Below, piece by piece: positions 26,258 through 34,476 of a DNA stretch of 46,890 nucleotides. The DNA comes from Thermodesulfovibrionales bacterium (GTDB taxonomy: Bacteria; Nitrospirota; Thermodesulfovibrionia; Thermodesulfovibrionales; CALJEL01), in assembly GCA_026417875.1 (NCBI GenBank), contig JAOACK010000010.1, positions 1 to 46,890 on the forward strand, given 5' to 3'. Each line of letters begins with the position of its first letter. The stretch's first letter is position 1. The notes below the pieces were generated by a model that searched no databases, had not been told where the DNA came from, and saw only the letters and a list, made by a program, of their open reading frames with translations. A program made the translations under genes and the position numbers.

Positions 26258-26959
26258 TTAATGTTTAGCCTTGGTCATCGAAAGACCGATACCTTCAAAA
26301 AGATAATAAATTGCGAATCCCCACCACATTGTATAAAGCACATAAAATATAAGCAGTCCAGCCATCAGAACTGCCTTCTCAGTGACCTTTACTGCCTCAA
26401 TACCGTAAAAATTATGAGCTGTTTCCACAGCCTTCTTCATAACATCAGAGACGATCCTTGACTCGTTAATTTTACCTTCCTTTTTCAGTTGCTTGTCAAG
26501 GACCTTCATGACATTCCACCAGGAAACCATAACCTCTTTTTCATCAAATCCGTATCTTTCTGATACTTTTTTACCATCATTTTTATACATATCATCTGAA
26601 TCCCTTAATGCCTTCTCAAGAAGACTGCCAAGATCAGCAACTATTTTTATCTCCCTATCTTTTACCTCTACACTGGCACCTGCTACTGTAAGCACCTTAA
26701 CAGCCTTTTCCACCTGATCTGGTTTTTCCATCGTAATTGTTACAGAAATCTCTTTACCTATAAATTTTTTATTGGCCTCCATAACTTTGGGTATGAAGTA
26801 AGAAGAGCCCTTTGAGAGCTTGTTAAACATATCATCTGCGAATTGAAGACCGTTTTTACCATCGCCAAAAATAGGTGAGAAAATCAGAAAGAGTACTCCA
26901 AAGAATGAAAGGCCGAGGGAAATACCTACAGATAATGCTCTTTTATTAATGGCTGCCAT
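26258..26959 (-). CDS. Unknown membrane protein paired with TauE/SafE exporter
   Basis: Protein of 233 residues with one membrane segment at each end: about 8-30 (LSVGISLGLSFFGVLFLIFSP) and about 196-222 (AVLMAGLLIFYVLYTMWWGFAIYYLF). The region between is mostly helical and polar, probably extracytoplasmic, with KFIGKEISVTITMEKPDQVEKA and an unusual WW pair (VSWWNVMKVLDKQL). I recall similar genes next to TauE/SafE exporters in sulfate reducers, but no function is known to me. It is one base after the exporter stop, so an exporter subunit is a reasonable guess. Confidence 0.75.
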   Translation of the reverse strand: MAAINKRALSVGISLGLSFFGVLFLIFSPIFGDGKNGLQFADDMFNKLSKGSSYFIPKVMEANKKFIGKEISVTITMEKPDQVEKAVKVLTVAGASVEVKDREIKIVADLGSLLEKALRDSDDMYKNDGKKVSERYGFDEKEVMVSWWNVMKVLDKQLKKEGKINESRIVSDVMKKAVETAHNFYGIEAVKVTEKAVLMAGLLIFYVLYTMWWGFAIYYLFEGIGLSMTKAKH

Positions 26960-26960
26960 C

Positions 26961-28208
26961 TTACTCCTCCCCTCTTAATTTTTTGATATTTGTAAAGAAC
27001 TTGCCGACAACCCATATGCCGAAGATGCCAACAACTATCCAGAAGATAATGTTACCCACAAACTCTATAGCTCCAACAGTAGATTTTGAAATCTTAAGAT
27101 ATTCAAGCTCAACCATCTTTTTAGGCAAAGTACTTGCCCTGTTTACAAATCCAGCAAGTATTGATACTGCATAAAAGCCTAATATATGGGAACCCTTAAC
27201 TACCTTGGTAACAAGTGCGCCTACCTGGATACCTATCAGAGAACCTATGAGCATTCCCATGGCAAGTGTATAGAATACATATCCATATATGGCATACTGT
27301 GCAATGGATGCAAGACCTGCTGTGAAGATAATCTGGAGTATATCTGTACCAACTGTAGTTGTAGCGGAAACACCAAAGAGATAAACAAACATCGGAAAGG
27401 TAATAAACCCTCCACCCACACCCATGATAGCAGCAAGCATTCCAACAATAAATCCACCGATAATCAGGAATATGGCAGAAATCTTTCTGCCACCAGATAC
27501 TAAGTGTTCATCAAATGTAATAAGTGGTGGAATCTTTATTGCCTGGATCTTCAGTGCAAGAGCCGGTGTGGTATCAGGTCCGCTGTGAGCCCCTTTTCCA
27601 GCACCACCTTTTCTGGAACGCAGATAATCTCCAAGGGCATAAAAACCCAAAAATCCAAGCAGTAAAGCATAAACAGTGCTTATGAATGCCTCGCTCAGCA
27701 AAGGGTCCTTGTTATAAAGACCTTTATTAATCGCACCTCCAACGGTTGTGCCAAAGGCAGAACCCACAAGGAACCATAATGCTAATTTTACAGAAACATT
27801 ACCGAGTTTTTTATGAACCGTCGTTCCCATTATTGCCTTTGCAAATATATGAAAAACATCAGTTCCAACTGCAAGAATACCTTTCACACCAGCTGCCATC
27901 AGTGCTGGCGTGATGATAAATCCTCCACCAGCTCCTATACACCCGGTTATGAGTCCTGCTACGAGGCCTACAGCTATGGAGATGAGAAAGATCTTTGTAG
28001 AATAAAAGGCTGGTGCATAGGCTGTTTTACCACCAAGAACTGAACCTGCCTCTGTGAAGGTTACAGCAAGGATAGGCAATGAAAGTATCATTAATATAAG
28101 AAGCTTCTTTCTGTTCTTGATGATATTCATTGAGACTTCATAATCCCATCTAGCATGGGCCCTAGAACCAGCCAGAAAAAAATTATATAACCTTCTCGGG
28201 AAACTCAT
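26961..28208 (-). CDS. TauE/SafE-family anion exporter
   Basis: Sulfite/organosulfonate exporter family protein, 415 residues. After an N-terminal extension of about 75 residues with one membrane segment come two inverted halves with the duplicated signature: GLITGCIGAGGGFIITPALMA...GTDVFHIF and GMLAAIMGVGGGFITFPMFVY...GTDILQIIF. A loop of about 60 residues (RSRKGGAGKGAH) separates them. Family members move sulfite, sulfonates or related anions. It heads a unit with the partner membrane protein and UspA. Substrate is not visible. Confidence 0.9.
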   Translation of the reverse strand: MSFPRRLYNFFLAGSRAHARWDYEVSMNIIKNRKKLLILMILSLPILAVTFTEAGSVLGGKTAYAPAFYSTKIFLISIAVGLVAGLITGCIGAGGGFIITPALMAAGVKGILAVGTDVFHIFAKAIMGTTVHKKLGNVSVKLALWFLVGSAFGTTVGGAINKGLYNKDPLLSEAFISTVYALLLGFLGFYALGDYLRSRKGGAGKGAHSGPDTTPALALKIQAIKIPPLITFDEHLVSGGRKISAIFLIIGGFIVGMLAAIMGVGGGFITFPMFVYLFGVSATTTVGTDILQIIFTAGLASIAQYAIYGYVFYTLAMGMLIGSLIGIQVGALVTKVVKGSHILGFYAVSILAGFVNRASTLPKKMVELEYLKISKSTVGAIEFVGNIIFWIVVGIFGIWVVGKFFTNIKKLRGEE

Positions 28209-28229
28209 TTTAAAACCTCCTTATTTATA

Positions 28230-28242
28230 TTGATAATATCAA
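28230..28242. promoter_or_regulatory. Inverted repeat TTGATA-A-TATCAA upstream of TauE/SafE gene
   Basis: A 6-1-6 perfect inverted repeat 22 bases before the TauE/SafE start codon. It could be a repressor or activator site for the exporter unit. Its binding protein is unknown. Confidence 0.35.
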
Positions 28243-28381
28243 AGATCTTTTCATAAAAACGCATTACTATAACACAGATCATTTAGCATTGTTAAAAAAA
28301 AATTTTAATAGACATATAAGTTTAATTAAAGCCTCACTGCTTCTAAAAAATGGATAGATTTTTAAATATATTTTTAAAAAT

Positions 28382-29614
28382 TTAAGAATTAAAAAATATC
28401 CATAGTCCTGTTATTAAAAGACTCAAGAGAGTGACAGGTACACCAGCCCTTGCATGCTCTGTGAATGTAATCTTCACTCCATAATTTGAGGCTGTTTCAA
28501 AGACTATAAGGTTCGCAATACTTCCAATGACAATAAGATTTCCAGCATAGGTACTTGAAATTGCAAGGACATACCACTGCTCATAAACACCCTGCTCAAG
28601 AAATCTGGTCAGGAGCATAGTGGCAGGCACATTGCTTACGAGATTGCTTACAACTGTTGAGATAATGGTAAGGTTATAAAGATTATGAAGGCTCATCCCT
28701 CTGTCCTCAAGAAAACTGAGTATTCTCTCTGGAAGATGAATTATCTCTATTGCCTGGATAACTATAAAAAGTGCAGCAAAGAGAGTAAGGAGATGCCAGT
28801 CTATATTTGCAAGTATTGACCTTGTTCTCATGGTCCTGCTGCAGAGAAGAAGTCCTGCTATTACAATTGCGCTCACCTCCCTTGAAACAGGTGTGAAGAA
28901 CATTACTATGAGCAGAAGTAGTGCAATTATTCCCTTTGTGCTCTGGTGCCTGTTGAAGGGAGGGAAGGCTTCAGACTGATAAGCAGGCTGAAGGATATTA
29001 GGGGGTTGAATAAATATTTTTTTAGAATAAAGAACCTTTAGTATTAAATAAGCTCCCATGAGCGAAAAAACTGAAGGTGGAAGACACCACAGGATAAACT
29101 CTCCAAAGGGAAGTCTTCCAAGCTGTCCTATAAGCATATTCTGTGGATTTCCGATTATTGTGACTGCTGAACCAATATTTGCTGAAAGTGCAAGCCCTAT
29201 TAGATAGGGTACAGGATTCAGACCCGCCTTAATTGCTGAAACGGTGATAACCGGTGTAAAGGCAAAACATATAATATCGTTGGTAAGCAGTGAAGAAAGT
29301 CCTGCAGAGGCAAGCATCATTATAAAAAGAAATCTCCAGGGTCTATCAGTAAGACCGGCAATCTTAAGGGCAATCCATGTGTAAAAACCACCAAGTCTGA
29401 ACTGGGAAGAGATCACCATTAAAGAATAAAGGAGCAGTATGGTCGGAAAATGGATTGCCATGATTGCCTCCTCTGTACTCATAACACCAGAGGCAACCAT
29501 TGCAATTGCACCAAGTATGGCAATGCCTGTCCTGTCAAGGGCAAGGCCGGGTATCTCACCTATAGCTATGCCTGCATAGGTGAGCAGAAAGATTATGACT
29601 GTAAGGGTATACAA
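28382..29614 (-). CDS. SLC13/ArsB-superfamily transporter
   Basis: Inner-membrane transporter of 410 residues. It has the superfamily duplicated motifs LLTNDIICFAFTPVITVSAIKAGL with ALSANIGSAVTIIGNPQNMLIG, and VVSNLVSNVPATMLLTRFLEQG with GNLIVIGSIANLIVFETA. It is shorter than and distinct from the one at 15021-16385. It starts with TTG behind TGAGGA. No CBS gene is adjacent. Substrate unknown; anion uptake or sodium/proton exchange are both possible. Confidence 0.85.
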   Translation of the reverse strand: MYTLTVIIFLLTYAGIAIGEIPGLALDRTGIAILGAIAMVASGVMSTEEAIMAIHFPTILLLYSLMVISSQFRLGGFYTWIALKIAGLTDRPWRFLFIMMLASAGLSSLLTNDIICFAFTPVITVSAIKAGLNPVPYLIGLALSANIGSAVTIIGNPQNMLIGQLGRLPFGEFILWCLPPSVFSLMGAYLILKVLYSKKIFIQPPNILQPAYQSEAFPPFNRHQSTKGIIALLLLIVMFFTPVSREVSAIVIAGLLLCSRTMRTRSILANIDWHLLTLFAALFIVIQAIEIIHLPERILSFLEDRGMSLHNLYNLTIISTVVSNLVSNVPATMLLTRFLEQGVYEQWYVLAISSTYAGNLIVIGSIANLIVFETASNYGVKITFTEHARAGVPVTLLSLLITGLWIFFNS

Positions 29615-29653
29615 ATCCTCATTTCCAGAGTCTGTATGGTGAGTTTACTAAGA

Positions 29654-30304
29654 CTATTTTATGATTTCTACAGCACCACTTGATATATCATACACTGCAC
29701 CCACTAACTTAAGAGCTCCTCTTTCAATCAAGCCCTTTAATACAGGGCTATTCTGCTGGATCTCTTCCTGAACAAGTAGCACATTCTCCCTTATTGCCCG
29801 TGAAATTATCTCTTCTCTGCTTCCACCTTTTGCCTCAGCTTTCCTTACAGCTGGAAGTATCTTCTTTACAATTGCTCCAATGTTGCCCTCCGTTTTACCC
29901 TTTGCATCAACAGCGGCTGTTACCGCTCCACAGTTGGAGTGTCCAAGAACAATTAAGAGAGGCACATGAAGATGTTCAGCAGCGTACTCAATACTTCCCA
30001 GTGCCACGGGATCAACAACATTTCCAGCTACCCTGATAACAAACAATTCTCCAAGACCCTGGTCGAAGATTATTTCTGGTGGAACCCTTGAATCTGAACA
30101 GGTTACAACTATAGCAACGGGATGCTGACCCTTTGCAAGCTCTCTTCTTTTCAATTCTCCAAGGTCTTTCTTTGAAATATTGCCTGAAATAAATCGCCTG
30201 TTTCCATCCATTAATCTTGTGTATGCCTCTTCACCCTTCTGCGATGATGCAAAGGCAAGGGGAATAAAAAATATAACAAAGATAATCGAAGATAACAAGA
30301 ACAT
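29654..30304 (-). CDS. Periplasmic beta-class carbonic anhydrase
   Basis: Zinc enzyme that interconverts CO2 and bicarbonate, 216 residues. A signal peptide (residues 1-20, FLLSSIIFVIFFIPLAFA) directs it to the periplasm. The zinc ligands and catalytic dyad are seen as C69-S-D71-S-R73 in VVTCSDSRVPPEI and H122-S-N-C125 in VLGHSNCGAV. The start at ATG 30304 is preferred over TTG 30310 because AGGAGG is seven bases before it. It lies next to, and on the same strand as, the SLC13-type transporter, 39 bases upstream, which may help bicarbonate or pH handling. Confidence 0.92.
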   Translation of the reverse strand: MFLLSSIIFVIFFIPLAFASSQKGEEAYTRLMDGNRRFISGNISKKDLGELKRRELAKGQHPVAIVVTCSDSRVPPEIIFDQGLGELFVIRVAGNVVDPVALGSIEYAAEHLHVPLLIVLGHSNCGAVTAAVDAKGKTEGNIGAIVKKILPAVRKAEAKGGSREEIISRAIRENVLLVQEEIQQNSPVLKGLIERGALKLVGAVYDISSGAVEIIK

Positions 30305-30387
30305 CTTCAAGCCTCCTGAGTTAAAAATTACCCCCGAAGAGGTTGTTATTTTTTTACAATAAATACATGCATGAAATCAAGCACATA

Positions 30388-31242
30388 TTAAAACTTTTTA
30401 AAGACCCTGTATATTGCTGAAAAATCATCTGACCCCATTTTCTCAGAGATTGTAATGCCGAACAGCTCCTTTGCAAGGCTTCCTGTAAATAAAGGCCTTC
30501 TCAGAATCCTTGCAAGGTCCTGAAGATAGTGAAGATCCTTGTAAATCAGGGAACAGGAAAAATGGGTTGAGAAATCCTCTTTAATAAGCTTATCTTTTTT
30601 TGCATTAAGAATCATTGAATTGCCTGCACCTGAAAGCAATATCTCGATTACCTTTTCCTTATCCAGGCCAGCCTTCTCTCCAAAGGCAACTGCTTCTGCA
30701 AGGGTTGCCATGAATGTGCCGAGGATAAGGTTGTTTATTAACTTCATCTTTGTAGCGAGCTGGGGAGTTTCAAGATAAAATATAGTCTTTCCAATCTTCT
30801 CTATAAAAGGTCTTGCCCTTTCAAAGGCGTTCCTTTCTCCACTTACAAGAACTGTGAGCATACCCTGAGAAGCAGGGATTACACTTCCAAGCACAGGTGC
30901 CTCAAGATAACTTGCATTCTTTTTGCCCAGGATCTCATAAAATTCATTCACCCTCTCAAAATGATTTGTTGTTGTATCAACAACAATCTTCCCATCACAA
31001 TTTCCTTCAATGAGCCCGTTCTTACCCTTGATGACAGAACTCACTGCCTCACTGTCAAAAAGATTTAAAAAAACCATTTCTGTCTGCGAAATCAAATCAG
31101 CAGGACTCTCGGCAACAGGACAGTTCAATGTCCTTGCTTTCTCAACGGTCCTGTTCCATACAGTTAGATTAACTCCCTCAGAGATAAGCCTCTTTGCCAT
31201 TGTCATTCCAAGACTGCCAAGACCTATAAAACCTACTTTCAT
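30388..31242 (-). CDS. NAD(P)-dependent beta-hydroxyacid dehydrogenase
   Basis: 3-hydroxyisobutyrate dehydrogenase family oxidoreductase, 284 residues. N-terminal Rossmann domain with GFIGLGSLGMTMAKRL, family motif LEAPVLGSVIPASQGMLTVLVSGE (substrate-binding region) and catalytic Lys in KLINNLILGTFMATLAEAVAFGEKAGLD. C-terminal helical domain follows. Possible substrates include tartronate semialdehyde, succinic semialdehyde and glyoxylate. Its ATG overlaps the glutaredoxin gene stop by four bases, at the end of the greA-pyr operon. Confidence 0.9.
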   Translation of the reverse strand: MKVGFIGLGSLGMTMAKRLISEGVNLTVWNRTVEKARTLNCPVAESPADLISQTEMVFLNLFDSEAVSSVIKGKNGLIEGNCDGKIVVDTTTNHFERVNEFYEILGKKNASYLEAPVLGSVIPASQGMLTVLVSGERNAFERARPFIEKIGKTIFYLETPQLATKMKLINNLILGTFMATLAEAVAFGEKAGLDKEKVIEILLSGAGNSMILNAKKDKLIKEDFSTHFSCSLIYKDLHYLQDLARILRRPLFTGSLAKELFGITISEKMGSDDFSAIYRVFKKF

Positions 31243-31481
31243 AGATAAGCCTCCTTGATCTTTTCAAGCAGTTCCTTTTTTCTTATCCTTCCATGAAGGA
31301 CCTTTCCGTCAGGAAATTCAATAACCGGAATATCAAATCTGTAAAGCTCATAAAGTTCATCATTCTCTGTGATGTCTATCTTGTTTACCTCAAGGCCGTA
31401 TTTATCCTTTAAACCATTAAGCATCTCCTCTGCCTGATCACAGAACCAGCAACCAGGCTTGTAATAAAAATTTACCTTCAT
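31239..31481 (-). CDS. Glutaredoxin-like thiol protein (CWFC)
   Basis: Small thioredoxin-fold protein of 80 residues. The active site is C12-W-F-C15 near the N-terminus (YYKPGCWFCDQAEEML), then the cis-Pro in DIPVIEFPDGKVL. Start and stop are tightly packed between neighbours (two-base gap and four-base overlap). It may reduce protein disulfides or small thiols in the cytoplasm. The CWFC pair is less common than CPYC and points to a thiol-reducing rather than iron-sulfur role. Confidence 0.88.
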   Translation of the reverse strand: MKVNFYYKPGCWFCDQAEEMLNGLKDKYGLEVNKIDITENDELYELYRFDIPVIEFPDGKVLHGRIRKKELLEKIKEAYL

Positions 31482-31483
31482 GC

Positions 31484-32233
31484 CTATTCAATTAACACCT
31501 CAACCTTATCACGGAGTTTTATATCTAATGCCTTCTGGGCAGATGACCGGTATTTAAATATCTCCAGATATCCAGAACTGTTTATAAGTGCACCGACCCT
31601 GTTGCCTGCTTCCATGTAAAATCTGAAGACAGGTATCTCTTTCTTTTTTATCCTGACCCTGAATCGCCTGTCACCAAGAATAGAGGAGTTTATGTTGGTA
31701 ATTGCATTTCCGAATCTATCTATTACTATAACCTCTCCTTTTATCTTCTTCCTAGCTACTGCAGGCTCGGGAAAAGATAGACTTGTAAACCCATCTATCT
31801 TTCTTCCAACCAGCTCAGGTGGCTCTCCCTTTGAAAGCCTTGCTGCAACAGGTGCAAAAAGATCTCTTCCATGAAAGGTATAACCTCTGACAGGTAGAGT
31901 AATTTCGTATATATCTTTTGTTAGATCTTCTTTTACAGCAAGGCTTAGTACTCCATTATCCGGACCAACAAAGCAGGCCCTTTCTGTTTTTATAATAATA
32001 GGCCCTCTCTGAGAACCAACCCCCGGGTCCACAATTGCGAGATGGACTGTTCCTCGAGGGAAATACCTTACAGCTGTAGCGAGCTTTATCGCAGCTTCAG
32101 TTATATTGAAAGGCTCTATCTCATGGGTAATATCCACTACGGTAGCAGAAGGGTTTATGGAGAGTATAACTCCCTTCATCTCAGCAACAAAGGTATCTTT
32201 TATGCCAAAATCAGTAAGAAGGGTTATGACCAT
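31484..32233 (-). CDS. SAM hydroxide adenosyltransferase (DUF62 family)
   Basis: Enzyme of 249 residues of the S-adenosyl-L-methionine hydrolase family, related to fluorinase and chlorinase but usually splitting SAM to adenosine and methionine with water. Seen are LLTDFGIKDTFVAEMKGVI, VDPGVGSQRGPI, VGPDNGVLSLA and the catalytic-region YTFHGRDLFAPVAA, followed by the C-terminal beta-barrel (VIDRFGNAITNI). It begins directly after the pyrD stop with no gap. No halide-binding insertion is visible. Confidence 0.88.
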   Translation of the reverse strand: MVITLLTDFGIKDTFVAEMKGVILSINPSATVVDITHEIEPFNITEAAIKLATAVRYFPRGTVHLAIVDPGVGSQRGPIIIKTERACFVGPDNGVLSLAVKEDLTKDIYEITLPVRGYTFHGRDLFAPVAARLSKGEPPELVGRKIDGFTSLSFPEPAVARKKIKGEVIVIDRFGNAITNINSSILGDRRFRVRIKKKEIPVFRFYMEAGNRVGALINSSGYLEIFKYRSSAQKALDIKLRDKVEVLIE

Positions 32234-33136
32234 TTAAATCTCTATACTTCCGATTATCTCCTCTATATCAGATAGACCTCTTTTTATCATATAATCTTCT
32301 ATACCCTGAATTATCCTTATTGAAGCAAGAGGATCAATAAAATTTGCTGTCCCTACCTCTACAGCAACTGCACCTGTTATAATAAACTCAAGGGCATCCC
32401 CTGCTGTCATTATACCTCCAATACCAATAACAGGTATCTTTACTGTTGAGACCGCCTCCCAGACCATCCTCAGAGCTATAGGTTTTATTGCAGGACCTGA
32501 GAGACCTGCTGTGATATTTTTAAAAACAGGCCTTTTTGTCTCAATATCAACTGCCATGGCAGGAATGGTATTAATCAAAGAGATTGCATCAGAGCCTGAG
32601 TCCTCTGCAATCTTTGAAAATTCTTTTATATCAGCCTGAGGGGAGAGTTTTGTAATGAGAAGGCTCTTTTTAAGGTTTCTCTTAACTGCATTTACCAGCT
32701 CTGCCATAGCCTGCCTGTCTGTACCGAAAAATATTCCTCCTTTTTTTACATTGGGACAGGAGATATTCAGCTCTATTGCCTCCACCTCACCATCAAGATT
32801 TTTTGCAAGCTCTAAATATTCATCAATAGAATTTCCCAGTATATTGGCAATAACAGGAACATCAAATCTCCTCACAAAGGGCAATTTTTCTTTTAAAAAT
32901 CTCTTAAGACCCACATTCTGTAAGCCTATTGAATTAAGCATACCACAGGGTGTTTCCCATATTCTTGGTGGAGGATTTCCTTCCCTGGGCTCAAGGGATA
33001 TGCCTTTCATTGCAATAGCACCGAGAACTGAAAGGTCAAAATATTCGGCAAACTCTTCTCCATATCCAAAGGTACCTGATGCTGTTATCACAGGATTTCT
33101 GAGTTGCAGATGGCCTATCTTTACTGATAGATTCAC
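32234..33136 (-). CDS. pyrD: Dihydroorotate dehydrogenase, class 1B catalytic subunit
   Basis: FMN enzyme of pyrimidine synthesis, 300 residues, oxidising dihydroorotate to orotate. Motifs: NPVITASGTFGYGEE, the substrate loop LNSIGLQNVGL, ELNISCPNVKKGG with the catalytic Cys of class 1B, TKLSPQA, and the C-terminal phosphate-binding GIGGIMTAGDALEFI. PyrD of this class works with PyrK, which is encoded just upstream with a four-base overlap. Confidence 0.95.
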   Translation of the reverse strand: MNLSVKIGHLQLRNPVITASGTFGYGEEFAEYFDLSVLGAIAMKGISLEPREGNPPPRIWETPCGMLNSIGLQNVGLKRFLKEKLPFVRRFDVPVIANILGNSIDEYLELAKNLDGEVEAIELNISCPNVKKGGIFFGTDRQAMAELVNAVKRNLKKSLLITKLSPQADIKEFSKIAEDSGSDAISLINTIPAMAVDIETKRPVFKNITAGLSGPAIKPIALRMVWEAVSTVKIPVIGIGGIMTAGDALEFIITGAVAVEVGTANFIDPLASIRIIQGIEDYMIKRGLSDIEEIIGSIEI

Positions 33137-33906
33137 CAGATGAGTTCTCCCTCTCTGAATACAGGACCCTCTTTACAGACCCTTTTATATCCTTCCTTTG
33201 TCTTTACCACACATCCAAGACAGGCACCCATACCACAGGCCATTCTTTCTTCAATAGATAAGTAGGCTTTCACACCCATTTCCTGAGCCTTCCGGTCTAT
33301 GAAGGATAGCACTGCCTGAGGACCGCAGGCATAAATCAACTCAGGAAAAGGGGATGAATGGATAAGATTATTAAAGAGGTCAATCACATTACCTTTCTGT
33401 CCTGATGAACCGTCCTCAGTAATAGTAAATACCTCACAGAAATCTTTAATATCTCCAGTTATAATCAGTTCAGCTCCTGTCCTTGCTCCGTAAAAGACCT
33501 TGGGCTTCTGACCTCTGCTTACTAACCTTTGTACGAGAAAATTCAGGGAGGCAATTCCCAGACCACCAGCAACTATCCATACTGAGAGTGCTGAATCATG
33601 CTCAGGATAGGGTTTACCGAAAGGACCTGTTACAGAAATCCTCTGCCCTGGCTTTTTTTCAGATAGCAAACCTGTACCTCTTCCACGTATTCTGTAAAGA
33701 AATTCCAGATTTTTATCTTTTAAATCGTATACACTGAAGGGTCTCTTAAGAAGGGGGTCATAACTTTCTGAGACAGAGAGCATGAAAAACTGTCCGGGCA
33801 TGGGTTCATAAAAACTCTCCAGAGGATTCAATATTAGCTTGAAAATATCAGGTGTGATAGCTGTATTTTCAATTATTTCAGCCTGGAAGGAGATAGAGGG
33901 ATTCAT
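33133..33906 (-). CDS. pyrK: Dihydroorotate dehydrogenase electron-transfer subunit
   Basis: FAD and 2Fe-2S subunit that passes electrons from PyrD to NAD, 257 residues. FAD region LLKRPFSVYDL, NAD region WIVAGGLGIASLNFLV, and the C-terminal cluster ligands in ERMACGMGACLGCVVKTKEGYKRVCKEGPVF (four Cys). It overlaps greA upstream and pyrD downstream by four bases each. Confidence 0.95.
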   Translation of the reverse strand: MNPSISFQAEIIENTAITPDIFKLILNPLESFYEPMPGQFFMLSVSESYDPLLKRPFSVYDLKDKNLEFLYRIRGRGTGLLSEKKPGQRISVTGPFGKPYPEHDSALSVWIVAGGLGIASLNFLVQRLVSRGQKPKVFYGARTGAELIITGDIKDFCEVFTITEDGSSGQKGNVIDLFNNLIHSSPFPELIYACGPQAVLSFIDRKAQEMGVKAYLSIEERMACGMGACLGCVVKTKEGYKRVCKEGPVFREGELIW

Positions 33907-34379
33907 TGATAGGATATCTCAATGATCTCGTACTCTATTGTCCTTGCCGGAGCCTTGATGGTGACCCTGTCGCCAACCTCTTTTCCAACAAGTGCCCTGC
34001 CAACAGGACTGGTAATAGATATCTTTCCACTCTTTACATCAGCCTCTTCAGGACCAACAAGATGGAATAAATATTCCTCATCAGCCTCTAGATCTAAAAC
34101 CTTCACCTTCGCTCCGAAGGCTATCTTTGATTGATTAATCCTCGATGGATCAATCACCTCAGCCATAGAGAGCTTTGTCTGGAGTTCTCTAATCCTCGCC
34201 TCTATGAAGGCCTGCTTTTCCTTGGCAGCATGATACTCTGCATTTTCAGAGAGATCTCCATGAGCACGTGCCTCCTCTATCTCTCTGATATTTTTAGGTC
34301 TTTCAACCTTCAGGAGCCTCTCCAGTTCTTCCTGAAGTTTCTGATAACCCTCTTTTGTCATTGGAATTCTTCCGTTCAT
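33903..34379 (-). CDS. greA: Transcription elongation factor GreA
   Basis: Cleavage-stimulating factor for stalled RNA polymerase, 158 residues. Coiled-coil start RIPMTKEGYQKLQEELERLL, the acidic tip region GDLSENAEYHAAKEKQAF, then the C-terminal FKBP-like domain (VGPEEADVKSGKISITSPVGRALVGKEVGD). An in-frame ATG at 34397 would add six residues, but relatives begin close to the IPMT motif. It heads the greA-pyrK-pyrD-SAM hydrolase-glutaredoxin-dehydrogenase operon. Confidence 0.93.
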   Translation of the reverse strand: MNGRIPMTKEGYQKLQEELERLLKVERPKNIREIEEARAHGDLSENAEYHAAKEKQAFIEARIRELQTKLSMAEVIDPSRINQSKIAFGAKVKVLDLEADEEYLFHLVGPEEADVKSGKISITSPVGRALVGKEVGDRVTIKAPARTIEYEIIEISYQ

Positions 34380-34476
34380 AGTATTTAAAAATATCATAAC
34401 TCACTTATTCAGGGCAATACTTTTTATAAAAATTAATTAAAGTCATCATAAGAAAACACTTCAAAAAAATTTGTTT

